A stretch of DNA of 64,000 bases from an uncultured Alphaproteobacteria bacterium (lineage in GTDB: Bacteria; Pseudomonadota; Alphaproteobacteria; Puniceispirillales; UBA1172), in NCBI GenBank assembly GCA_958431225.1, contig OY288107.1:1763501-1827500 (forward strand), given 5' to 3'. The first letter of the stretch is position 1; every line of letters begins with the position of its first letter. The translations under genes were made by a program, and so were the position numbers. Of the stretch, positions 27,192 through 35,256 are shown one piece after another. The notes under the pieces were generated by a model. The model searched no databases. It saw only the letters and a program-made list of their open reading frames with translations, and had not been told where the DNA came from.

Positions 27192-27907
27192 CCTAAGGCT
27201 GCCGTGATTTTAGATTGATCTATTTTGAAGCCAAGTTGCCCGAGGCGTTGCACAAGTCTTTTTGTAACTTCTTGCACATGCTCATTGAATTCGTGGTACT
27301 GAATACCGTTGATATCAGACGGTATCTCCAATGCGCCCTTTTTAAGGATAAACGTTCTTTCTCGCCCCAGTCGTCCCATCACCATACCCATTTCTAAGAT
27401 GACATTTTGACGAGCACGAGGTTGCTTATCAGGCTCCTGTTTTGATTTAGGATAACCAAAATCGTCCGGTGTCAGTAGAACAATACCCAGTGCGGTTTCC
27501 TTGTCTATGTTTTTCTCCAAGGCTTCTATTAGGGTTTGGCTACTAGCGTCTGTGGATTGTATAATAAATGGCTCAAGCCCAAGCCTTCTTATGATCAGTT
27601 CTAGTTGTTCAGTAGCATCATCGTCATGGCCATGAACAATAAAAATTTTCTTGTCCGTAAGATTTTCAACGGGAGGCGTTGCTGAAGCAGATTCATCAAG
27701 AAGCGGAAGAATTTTATCCTTCGCCGCCTGCACATTCTTACCTTGGAATTGTAACGTTCCCTTTGCCGGCCACCAATTTAATACCTCACCAGTGCGAGCC
27801 TTAAAGCTATGGCAGTCATTTGCCTTTTTGTATTGCCAACTTCCTACGTAGCCAGCTGTTTTGACCAACTCCTCGAGTTGTCCAATGTCTCCGAAAAATA
27901 GAGTCAT
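27188..27907 (-). CDS. TIR-like nucleotide-binding protein embedded in the type I R-M operon
   Basis: 239 residues. After a small N-terminal domain (about 1-75), [16 protein letters not shown] (about 85-100) starts a TIR-like domain of the predicted nucleotide-binding type also used in CBASS and pyrimidine-cyclase defence effectors. [10 protein letters not shown] and [16 protein letters not shown] (about 168-183) follow; the Glu in ILEMG is the likely NADase residue. It overlaps dinD by four bases and starts one base after hsdS ends. TIR enzymes destroy NAD+ and abort infection; here restriction subunits might trigger it. The fold is clear; activity is inferred. Confidence 0.82.
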   Translation of the reverse strand: MTLFFGDIGQLEELVKTAGYVGSWQYKKANDCHSFKARTGEVLNWWPAKGTLQFQGKNVQAAKDKILPLLDESASATPPVENLTDKKIFIVHGHDDDATEQLELIIRRLGLEPFIIQSTDASSQTLIEALEKNIDKETALGIVLLTPDDFGYPKSKQEPDKQPRARQNVILEMGMVMGRLGRERTFILKKGALEIPSDINGIQYHEFNEHVQEVTKRLVQRLGQLGFKIDQSKITAALG

Positions 27908-27908
27908 G

Positions 27909-29243
27909 TTAAGACCTCCTGAATTTATCCGCTTTAATTAAGCGTGTTTTGCCTGTTAAAAGCTCCTGCATCATGCCTATTTTGAGATTATGGACTTTTT
28001 CTAGACGTTTTTCAAGAGATTCAATCTCGGCGTCCATATCTGAGAGAAGAGTAGCTATTGCTTTTTGTTCCTTTGGGCTTGGAAGAGGAATTCTTGTATT
28101 ATTAATTAATCCGGTATTCAAGTTCATTTGAGAGCCTGTTTGACCGTATTTTGCCCAATCATTTTCTATGTTGGAAAGCGCATAATACATATATTCTTTA
28201 TCTGCTTTCAATTGATCGAAAACTACAAATCCGTCATGAATGCAGAGGTTTTTATGGGTGATGATTGGCCTACCAATGGTAGCGCATATACTCATAACTA
28301 AATTTTGTTCGGCTACAAATCGACTATTAGCAATGCCAGCCCCTGAAAGACTTTGCCTTGTTTCCTTCAGATATTTCCTTGACTTACTCACATCTGAAAT
28401 TCGAAGCCAGCCGACGCTTGATTTGTTATCAAACCAAATCGGACTGCCAATAGGTCTTGGGGAAGCTCCTCGCTGAATTTGCGCAAGATCACCCATAAAA
28501 GGGGCATCCCAATCCTCTGGAATAAAGCCAATATCCGTTTTTTTGTATTCATCCGTGCTTAATCCTTTCCGTTTTTTTTCTTTTCTCTTATCACCAAAGC
28601 CTGAGAGGCGTTTTTTGCCCGTGAGGAGTTGTTGCATGGTAGCGGTTTTCATATTGCGCTTTTTGGCAATTAGTTTCTCAAGGCTTTCAATTAAGCCATC
28701 CACATCCGACAACGCCCCCGCAATCGCTTTTTGCTCTTTGGGTTTGGGCACGTCAATTTGTAGCCGAGAAATATCTTTCTTTGAAAACTCTAGAAAAGTT
28801 GATCCAGTGGAAAGTTGTAAAAGCTGTTCCTTTAAGGTGAGAACCTTATAATACATAAACTCATTATCTACAGAATGGCAGACTAGGGACTTAAAGCCCT
28901 GATTCGTTGTGATTTCAGTCTTGGCAACTTTAATTTCACCGATTGTGGCTCTGCTACAAAGTAACAAGCTTCCTTCCGGTAACAAATTAGCAGAGCTTTT
29001 AGAAAGTCCAAGGGACGTAATATTCCTATCCGTTTTATAGAGATATTTACCAGAAGTTTCCGTGATATCTGAAGGTATGCACCAAGGTATATCACCCTTG
29101 ATCCAGAAAGTTGGATTTGCCGTAGACGGAGTACCCCCACTAACAATATCACATAAATCTGATACAAGTTTTATATCCCAATCCTCTGGGATAACGCCAA
29201 TATCCGTCTTTTTGTATCCTGCCTTTATTTTTGCCATCACCAT
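27909..29243 (-). CDS. hsdS: Type I R-M specificity subunit
   Basis: 444 residues with the two-fold layout of HsdS. Each half has a target recognition domain opening with IPEDWD and a conserved helix opening with PKEQKAIA (about residues 165 and 390), followed by a Leu/Glu/Lys-rich coiled spacer with AKKRNMK or EKVHNLK. The two recognition domains define a bipartite target. The start overlaps the hsdM stop; an ATG six bases further in is equally placed to the SD GGGGGTGAG. Both recognition domains look intact. Confidence 0.9.
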   Translation of the reverse strand: MVMAKIKAGYKKTDIGVIPEDWDIKLVSDLCDIVSGGTPSTANPTFWIKGDIPWCIPSDITETSGKYLYKTDRNITSLGLSKSSANLLPEGSLLLCSRATIGEIKVAKTEITTNQGFKSLVCHSVDNEFMYYKVLTLKEQLLQLSTGSTFLEFSKKDISRLQIDVPKPKEQKAIAGALSDVDGLIESLEKLIAKKRNMKTATMQQLLTGKKRLSGFGDKRKEKKRKGLSTDEYKKTDIGFIPEDWDAPFMGDLAQIQRGASPRPIGSPIWFDNKSSVGWLRISDVSKSRKYLKETRQSLSGAGIANSRFVAEQNLVMSICATIGRPIITHKNLCIHDGFVVFDQLKADKEYMYYALSNIENDWAKYGQTGSQMNLNTGLINNTRIPLPSPKEQKAIATLLSDMDAEIESLEKRLEKVHNLKIGMMQELLTGKTRLIKADKFRRS

Positions 29244-31708
29244 CTCACCCCCATCTTTTTAAGATGCTTTTCCACACGTTTGGAATAATCAGTAACCTGC
29301 TTGGTCAGCACTGGCATGGGATGGGCATAACGTTCCTCTAGCTCTTTTATACGATTGGCTAAGGCTTGCGTTACGCGCTCAACCTCAGCAACAACGTCGG
29401 CGCTTAATTGAGCAAACCATTTATCAACCACAACCAGATCTTTGATATCACTAACACTGAGCTTGGCGTAGTGCGATAAGGTTTCCTTATCAAGTTCCAG
29501 TTGCTGCTCCTTGATCTTGGAAGCCAAAGCACCTTCTTTATCCAATAGTTTCTGTGCCTGTTTTAGAACAGCTATCTCATCTTTAAAATCTTCATTGTCT
29601 TTAATAGCCTTGATGCGATTTTTTAGGCTGGGTTCGGTTAGGTTGCCTTTGTTATTTTTGGCTTCTTCCAGCAAGCCGTCCTCACCACTATGCTCGTCGG
29701 TCAGTTCTTCGATTTTTTGTATGGCAGTCTCACGCTGAGCCTCCAATTTATCAAGGGCTTGCTTGTCTTCATTGTAGTAACGTTGCACTATCAATGCAGG
29801 TGGAATCAAATCAGCCTTGAATTTTTTGGCATTCCTGCCCGAGCCAATAATGATGTCTGGCGTTTCTTTTATCTTGTTATCTTTATCACTTTCATAATCG
29901 AGTGGGCGTATCTTTGCAGCATCTTTCCAGCCCACGCTTGAAATTTGATACATATCATCTTGCATGGTCTCAGACCAGTAGTCCATCAAACGCTGATAGA
30001 CATCGTATTTGTCTATCAACAAAATGTTTGCGAAAGTTGCTAATAAGTCTTCCGAAATCTTTCGTATAACATCCTTTGGATTGCGACCTTTTTTAAGCGA
30101 CTTCAGATATAATTCGTGCTTATCTTGCCAATTTTTCAATGTAGTTTTAGCCTGTTTTGCGTATTTTCGATAATCGGAAGAATTCAAGATGGTTGCTTTA
30201 ACTTGATCGCTCGGCACGCAAGCGATCAGATAATCTGGGCTACCATTTGATTTGAAAAGTGTATTCCGTGTTTTTTTGAAAACATCCCAATAACGTTTAA
30301 GCCCATCAATATCTCGCTTTGGAATGCCGCCTTGCAAATGAGCAGTGAGATCATGGGCATCTGTTTCGTCGCCACTATCAATGTAGCGCGGTAGATTAAG
30401 GTTATAGTCGTTCTTTGGGTCGGCTACCTCAGAGACGGGCACTAAGCGAGAGAAACCTTCAATTTCTATCTTATTGTTAAAAGTATCCACAATCTTGTGA
30501 ATGTCTCGGTCGCGCAACCGATTTTTGTTGCCGTCTTTGATGAATCCTTTGCTGGCATTGATCATAAAAATGCCTTTACGAGATGTGGCATGTTCTTTAT
30601 CCAGCACTATAATGCAAGCAGGGATACTGGTGCCATAAAACAGGTTGGCAGGCAATCCAATGATGCCTTTGATATAACCATGTTTGACTATTGCCTGGCG
30701 GATAGTCGCTTCGGTGTTGCCTCTGAACAACACGCCATGTGGCAGAATGACCGCGCCCTTACCAGTGCTTTTCAGTGAGCGGATAATATGTAGCAAGAAA
30801 GCATAATCGCCATTCTTTGAAGGCGGCACGCCATAGCCGTCAAATCGCCCATAAGGATCGGTGATGGTTTTTTTATTCTCGTCTCTTGCAAAGCCACTCT
30901 GCCATGACTTTGTTGAAAATGGTGGGTTAGCGACCACAAAATCGAATGTTTTAAGCATAGATGCGGACTGTGCAAATGCCGGAGCGGAAAGTGTACTATT
31001 ACCACCTTGCGCAAGGTCAGCAGATCCTTCACCGTGCAGAAACATATTCATTTTTGCTAAAGCAGTGGTGGCAACATCTTTTTCTTGTCCGTAAATGGTT
31101 AAGCCTCTTGGGGCTTCATCTGCCGCTTTCAATAGCAGAGAACCAGAGCCACAAGTTGGGTCATACACAGCCTGATCTTGGCGCGTGTTTTTATCAATGC
31201 CGATGATTTTAGCCATGACACGAGAAACTTCGGCAGGCGTATAAAATTGCCCCTTGCTCTTGCCGCTTTCCGTAGCAAAGTGAAGCATTAAGTATTCGTA
31301 GGCATCTCCAAGTAAATCATCACCTTCAGCACGATTGCTACGAAAATCTAAATCATCGAAAATAGATACCAGCTTGGACAGCCGATCCTGCATTTCTTTG
31401 TCTTTGCCAAGTTTGTCTGGATCATTGAAATCAGCAACATCGATCACACCTATTAGGTTATTGGCTTTGGCAAGTTCGCCAATGGCCATGTTAATTCCGT
31501 TTCCAATGTTTTTTGTGCCCTTAAGAGCAACCAAGTCGGCAAAGCTACCGCCTTTAGGAACCTCTACCAAAGATTTAGTGTCTGAGACGTATTTTACAAA
31601 AAGCAATGTCAGCACATAGTCTTTATACTGCGAGGCATCCATGCCACCACGGAGTTCATCACAGCTTTGCCAGAGTGAGCTGTATAATGCTGATTTTTTA
31701 ATTGCCAT
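29237..31708 (-). CDS. hsdM: Type I R-M methyltransferase subunit
   Basis: 823 residues, longer than the usual 500-550. GQFYTPAEVSRVM (about 157-169), YDPTCGSGSLLL (about 186-197) and VANPPF (about 259-264) are the S-adenosylmethionine and adenine N6-methylation motifs. The extra C-terminal part (about residues 520-823) contains Lys/Glu-rich coiled segments, as in the group of long HsdM proteins found with DinD/YgjP-bearing operons. It is the first gene of the minus-strand operon hsdM-hsdS-TIR-dinD-hsdR-ygjP. The start region (31709-31800) shows no clear promoter to me. Confidence 0.92.
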   Translation of the reverse strand: MAIKKSALYSSLWQSCDELRGGMDASQYKDYVLTLLFVKYVSDTKSLVEVPKGGSFADLVALKGTKNIGNGINMAIGELAKANNLIGVIDVADFNDPDKLGKDKEMQDRLSKLVSIFDDLDFRSNRAEGDDLLGDAYEYLMLHFATESGKSKGQFYTPAEVSRVMAKIIGIDKNTRQDQAVYDPTCGSGSLLLKAADEAPRGLTIYGQEKDVATTALAKMNMFLHGEGSADLAQGGNSTLSAPAFAQSASMLKTFDFVVANPPFSTKSWQSGFARDENKKTITDPYGRFDGYGVPPSKNGDYAFLLHIIRSLKSTGKGAVILPHGVLFRGNTEATIRQAIVKHGYIKGIIGLPANLFYGTSIPACIIVLDKEHATSRKGIFMINASKGFIKDGNKNRLRDRDIHKIVDTFNNKIEIEGFSRLVPVSEVADPKNDYNLNLPRYIDSGDETDAHDLTAHLQGGIPKRDIDGLKRYWDVFKKTRNTLFKSNGSPDYLIACVPSDQVKATILNSSDYRKYAKQAKTTLKNWQDKHELYLKSLKKGRNPKDVIRKISEDLLATFANILLIDKYDVYQRLMDYWSETMQDDMYQISSVGWKDAAKIRPLDYESDKDNKIKETPDIIIGSGRNAKKFKADLIPPALIVQRYYNEDKQALDKLEAQRETAIQKIEELTDEHSGEDGLLEEAKNNKGNLTEPSLKNRIKAIKDNEDFKDEIAVLKQAQKLLDKEGALASKIKEQQLELDKETLSHYAKLSVSDIKDLVVVDKWFAQLSADVVAEVERVTQALANRIKELEERYAHPMPVLTKQVTDYSKRVEKHLKKMGVRW

Positions 31709-31800
31709 TGCTCTTCCCCCATTCTCGGAATCATTTTTGTTGTGCGTTGAAGCTTAATCAAAATTGAGCCACGCCGTGAAAATAGCGAAAAATAGAGAAG

Positions 31801-32017
31801 CAAGCAATAGCGCTACTTTTCGGCTTTGGCATCGTGCTGGATATGCTGACAACTATGGCACTATTTCGCTTCGTGAGGTATCCGTTGAAGTGATGAAGAT
31901 GCGGTGCGCCGGAAACCATTTTGCTGACGCCAGCAAAATGGTCTAGTCGTGGTGTTCTTACCCTGCACCCCCCATGCACAATCCTAATCCCCAACCTATC
32001 CAAAACCGCATCAAAAT
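31801..32017 (+). repeat. Repeat copy C: MATE 3' end, palindrome and tail
   Basis: The first 93 bases encode the last 30 residues of the MATE protein in frame with a stop. The near-palindrome (31915-31942) and a 75-base tail follow as in copy A. The copy ends exactly where an hsdS relic begins on the other strand. Together with the relic it fills most of the 363-base gap between hsdM and the 341-aa gene. Confidence 0.75.
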
Positions 32018-32018
32018 C

Positions 32019-32063
32019 CCACGCCACTTCCGCCCCAGCCAGCAATTTCTCTAAATAGCTCAT
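32019..32063 (-). pseudogene. Relic of a type IC hsdS start
   Basis: The minus strand encodes MSYLEKLLAGAEVAW, close to the start of EcoR124-type HsdS proteins (from memory MSYLEKLLDGVEVEW). The frame overlaps the end of the 341-aa gene, then runs into repeat copy C. Only about 15 codons of the original gene remain. Confidence 0.6.
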
Positions 32064-32071
32064 CAGTCGTC

Positions 32072-33097
32072 TCATTCCTCTTCATCAGAAGGCGAGTCTG
32101 ATGCATCGTCTTCATCTTTGTCGCTTTGGTTTTCAATCTGCGGGGGTTTTTCTTTTTTTTCCAGTAATTTTTTTAATCGCTCATAATCAATAGAAAAGCG
32201 TTGCTCATCATCTTGCTTTATAAATTCTGGGGGATTGAGCGAGGGGTGAATTTCCGTGCCTTTCTCAATGAGGGCAATAAGTTTTTCAAGCCCCTTAGTA
32301 ATAGAGATTTTCATTTCTTCCGGGCCGTTAGGAAGTTCCGATAATTCAGCGATCAGTTGATCCACTTGTTCTTCGATTTTAATTTCGACCATCTCATTGA
32401 CACGACGCTTGATTTCGTCATCGGTAACCGGTTTTGGGGCTTCGCCTTCTTTTGCCTGTTTTCGTTTTTCTGCTTCTAGGCTCAACCGAATCTCTTGATT
32501 TTCATACCAAAGTTTTTGAACTTGGAGCATTCCTTCTGCAATCACAATTACGCCCATAAGTGCGAAATATACAATCGGACCTCCCGTAATCAGAATTTCA
32601 TACCAAGATGACCCAGTATCAAAGCCTTTGAATTCAATATCACCGCCTAGACCTTTATGCTTGACGATGAGTTTTAAAACCTCTTGAAGTTCTTTGTTGA
32701 ATTTACTGAGCTCGTCTAAATCACTGATGCTATCTGCCGGAATTTTGATGTTAACAATGTGTTCGTCTTGCTCATCAACCAATACCTCTAAAATACCATA
32801 GAAAACAGGTAGTTCCTGATTAATCTCATTAACGATTTGCGACAATTCACCGAAATGCTCCTGTGAAATTTGTGCTTCCGTTGCAGTCTTGCCGTATGCC
32901 TTAGTGATATCCTCTAAAATCTCAGCATTTGTCTCTAACCAAGGTTGGTCGGCTAAAGCTTCCAGTGCTGTAATTAAGGTGTTATACCCGCTAATATGAT
33001 AAAAATGTCCACTAAATACACTTTCCACCTCAAATATGAGTTGAATGTTATCATCCGTTGCCTCATCAATAATTTTTTTTAATACGCCCAGTCTCAT
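32072..33097 (-). CDS. Unknown 341-residue protein with one membrane segment
   Basis: No family recognised. The N-terminal half is mixed and acidic, one hydrophobic stretch lies at about residues 170-190 (GGPIVYFALMGVIVIAEGML), and the C-terminal half is a highly charged coiled region (EIRLSLEAEKRKQAK, DEIKRRVNEMVEIKIEEQ) ending in an Asp/Ser/Glu tail. It sits between a type IC hsdM start relic upstream and an hsdS start relic downstream, with an ATGA overlap to the latter, so it was probably an accessory gene of that lost R-M operon and has outlived it. An SD (GGGGAGAGTGAC) precedes the ATG. Confidence 0.65.
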   Translation of the reverse strand: MRLGVLKKIIDEATDDNIQLIFEVESVFSGHFYHISGYNTLITALEALADQPWLETNAEILEDITKAYGKTATEAQISQEHFGELSQIVNEINQELPVFYGILEVLVDEQDEHIVNIKIPADSISDLDELSKFNKELQEVLKLIVKHKGLGGDIEFKGFDTGSSWYEILITGGPIVYFALMGVIVIAEGMLQVQKLWYENQEIRLSLEAEKRKQAKEGEAPKPVTDDEIKRRVNEMVEIKIEEQVDQLIAELSELPNGPEEMKISITKGLEKLIALIEKGTEIHPSLNPPEFIKQDDEQRFSIDYERLKKLLEKKEKPPQIENQSDKDEDDASDSPSDEEE

Positions 33098-33140
33098 GTC
33101 ACTCTCCCCTTTAGAAGGTTGATTATTCTATCACGCCACT

Positions 33141-33293
33141 TCAATGCCACCAAGCAATTTGAACTACCGAGGAATCCTCGGTAGTTGCCCCGCCAACCCC
33201 ATCCAGCAATTTCTCTAAAATTGCACCTCTGACCTCATTGGCGATTCTCCAGATTCCGCGGTGCAATTCTGCGCGTTGTTCCTCCCCAGTCAT
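33141..33293 (-). pseudogene. Relic of a type IC hsdM start fused to an hsdS start
   Basis: After an SD (GGAGATAAAAC) the frame reads MTGEEQRAELHRGIWRIANE, then VRGAILEKLLDGVGG. The first part matches the N-terminus of EcoR124-type HsdM; the LEKLLDGV part matches the start of type IC HsdS. The two are joined directly, so nearly all of hsdM is deleted. The 50-codon frame still ends in a stop and could make a short peptide. A 25-base palindrome (33162-33186, AACTACCGAGGA and its complement around one base) lies inside it. Confidence 0.6.
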
Positions 33294-33524
33294 GTTTTAT
33301 CTCCTCGTATGTTTTCTCACGCGCCGATACAGCGATTTATCCTGCTCTGCTGAAATCGCTATGCAATAACCTATAAAGCACGACTTGAAAATAGTTAAAA
33401 ATCGATAACAAATCAAGCAAGATAATCAGGGCAGACTCATTAATGGCAAACTCAAAGGGATTTTGCCATCACTATCTCGCGCACTTGCTTCCGCCCCTTC
33501 CACTGAAGGTGTGGGGTGCCGGCA

Positions 33525-33552
33525 ACCATTTTGCTGACGTCAGCAAAATGGT
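33525..33552. repeat. Intergenic copy of the palindrome, perfect 28 bp
   Basis: ACCATTTTGCTGAC and its exact complement, flanked by GGTGCCGGCA on the left and CTAG on the right as in copies A and C. It has no MATE sequence before it. The gap 33294-34087 otherwise contains the 49-base tandem repeat and the orfX leader; I see no intact gene there. Confidence 0.7.
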
Positions 33553-33884
33553 CTAGGGGCGCGGACTAAATAAGTGAGGGAAGGGCGCTAGACGCAATGC
33601 CCCAGTCTGCTCATCCTTTACTCGACCCGATTGTATAGCCCGGTTGCCATATGTCAATATGTAACCATCAGAGGAACGATGAGGACGGCGCGGCGGCGTG
33701 GGCGCAGATTAAAGGGATGATGCATGAGGTGCGCGAAGGAAGGGCGGATGTGGCGAATGTGAATGAAATCAAAATGAAATCAAAATGAAATATATTTACT
33801 TGCACACTAGCAAATGAAGAGGGCAGCACGGCTATCCCACACAGATAATCCTAGCCCTGCGGTGATGATGAGGTTGAGTCATTC

Positions 33885-33998
33885 GCGCACGTTTTTCATA
33901 AAACCTGCAATTTGCGCGCGTTTTTCATAGATAGCGCACGTTTTTCACAAAATCTGCAATTTGCGCGCGTTTTTCATAGATAGCGCACGTTTTTCATG
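33885..33998 (+). repeat. 49-bp tandem repeat, about 2.3 copies
   Basis: Units start at 33885, 33934 and 33983 with GCGCACGTTTTTCA and contain CTGCAATTTGCGCGCG in the middle. Each unit holds two versions of GCGCRCGTTTTTCA, so a shorter motif repeats five times. Such direct repeats could be iterons, operators or a slippage-prone spacer; it lies shortly before the first orfX leader. Confidence 0.7.
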
Positions 33999-34019
33999 GA
34001 AAAGTATTTAAAAACTATT

Positions 34020-34087
34020 CATAACCTCAAGGGGAGCGTATAGCATACCGTCCTACTTGTTTGGCATAACGATAAAGGAGCAATGAT
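34020..34087 (+). promoter_or_regulatory. Conserved leader of orfX copy 1
   Basis: All four orfX genes share this roughly 65-base leader: a GAGGGGAGCGTATAGCAT block (possible -10 TATAGC), a CCTACTTGTTTGGC block and AAGGAGCAATGAT before the ATG. Here the copy is the most diverged. The strong AAGGAG is the ribosome binding site. Confidence 0.5.
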
Positions 34088-34498
34088 ATGACGCCGACGA
34101 AAAGCAGACGCGAAAATGAAGAATGGGATGAAATTGATCGTGAAATTGAACGAGAGAATGATGAGATGCGTGCGGCATATTTGCAAACGATGAAGCTCTA
34201 CACGGCTGAGGATATTCAAGGACCAAGCGCCAAGTGGAAACGCGAAGGGCGTGTTTTTGCCATTCAAGATGGTGAAAAAGATCTGTTCCCGGCTTTCCAG
34301 TTTGTTGATGGGCAGCCTTTGCCGATTATCCGAAAAATCTTGGAGGCGTTGCCCGACTATTTGAGTCCATGGCAGACAGCCTTTTGGTTTGAATCAGGTA
34401 ATGGCTGGTTGGGCGGAAAAACCCCACAAGAATGCCTTAAAAACGAAAGCAAGGTCATTGACGCCGCCGAACAATTAGCCAAGCCAATGATTGGTTAA
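34088..34498 (+). CDS. orfX copy 1: MbcA/ParS-like antitoxin-type protein
   Basis: 136 residues. A charged N-terminus (SRRENEEWDEID) is followed by LYTAEDI, REGRVFAIQ, DLFPAFQF and GNGWLGGKTPQECL. The last blocks resemble the toxin-binding domain (DUF2384) of Xre/MbcA/ParS antitoxins, which normally pair with RES-type NAD phosphorylases. No RES toxin is present; instead abiEi and abiEii follow. Four full copies and at least two tails exist in 34-55 kb, all with the same leader. The family call is moderate; the role may be antitoxin or regulator. Confidence 0.6.
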   Translation: MTPTKSRRENEEWDEIDREIERENDEMRAAYLQTMKLYTAEDIQGPSAKWKREGRVFAIQDGEKDLFPAFQFVDGQPLPIIRKILEALPDYLSPWQTAFWFESGNGWLGGKTPQECLKNESKVIDAAEQLAKPMIG

Positions 34499-34560
34499 GC
34501 GTGACTAAAACCGCCATCCCCGCACAGATAATTGTAGCCTTTGCGATGATTATTGGAATG

Positions 34561-34623
34561 AAAATTCATGATTGCATGAATTTTAGTCTAAAAGATTGAC
34601 ATTCTGGATTCGCTCGCTATTAT
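34561..34623 (+). promoter_or_regulatory. Promoter and palindromic operator of abiEi-abiEii
   Basis: TTGACA (34596-34601) and TATTAT (34618-34623) are 16 bases apart, a near-consensus promoter. Just upstream AAAATTCATG (34561-34570) and CATGAATTTT (34575-34584) form a perfect 10-bp inverted repeat with a 4-base loop, a candidate AbiEi binding site. The whole element is missing before the second abiEi at 47555. Confidence 0.6.
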
Positions 34624-34659
34624 GTCATGAGGCGAACAGCACAATCAGGAGTTAAGCCC

Positions 34660-35256
34660 ATGTCAAATTTGGAAAAATTGAAAAAGCATTTGAGAGCCGG
34701 TCAGGTGTATCGGCGCGCGGATCTTGTTGGGCTTTCCACTAGCCTAGATCGTCATTTACGCCAACTGGTGGATGAGGGCGTGCTGAAAAAGATCAGAGGC
34801 GGTATCTATTATAAGCCTAGAAAGTCAGTGTTTGGTGATGTGCCTCCCGAAGAGCAAAAGGTGCTTGCGCGCTTTCTCAAGAGCGATGATTTTCTCGTGA
34901 TGTCGCTCAATAGCTATAATGCGCTCGGTTTGGGAACGACACAGCTTTACAATGAACAGCTTGTCTATAACCATAAGCGCGATGGGCGTGTGGAAATGAA
35001 TGGACAGAAATACTTTTTCATGAAGGGGCGAAAATATCCCAAAAAAGTCAATAAGGCTTTTCTGCTGGTAGATCTCGTCAACAATATCGATTTATTGGCT
35101 GAGGACAGGGAAGCGCTGAAGGGGCGCATCGCGCAACGCGCCTCTGATTTCGGCATGGAAGAAGTATGCCGCACTGCCAAACTTTACGGAAAAGCCGCTA
35201 CCCAGAAGTTTTTTGAACAGATCACCTCAAGAAGCGAGTTTGCCAGTGCCGGATAA
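34660..35256 (+). CDS. abiEi: AbiEi-family antitoxin
   Basis: 198 residues from the ATG at 34660 (SD AGGAG). A winged helix (VYRRADLVGLST, then KIRGGIYYKP) occupies about residues 15-60; the C-terminal domain has SLNSYNALGLGTTQ and AFLLVDLVNNID. AbiEi represses its operon through the winged helix and counteracts the AbiEii nucleotidyltransferase. It overlaps abiEii by 11 bases. A near-identical copy lies at 47555 and tails at 42.0 and 55.0 kb. Its own promoter and palindrome lie in the 160-base gap after orfX. Confidence 0.88.
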   Translation: MSNLEKLKKHLRAGQVYRRADLVGLSTSLDRHLRQLVDEGVLKKIRGGIYYKPRKSVFGDVPPEEQKVLARFLKSDDFLVMSLNSYNALGLGTTQLYNEQLVYNHKRDGRVEMNGQKYFFMKGRKYPKKVNKAFLLVDLVNNIDLLAEDREALKGRIAQRASDFGMEEVCRTAKLYGKAATQKFFEQITSRSEFASAG

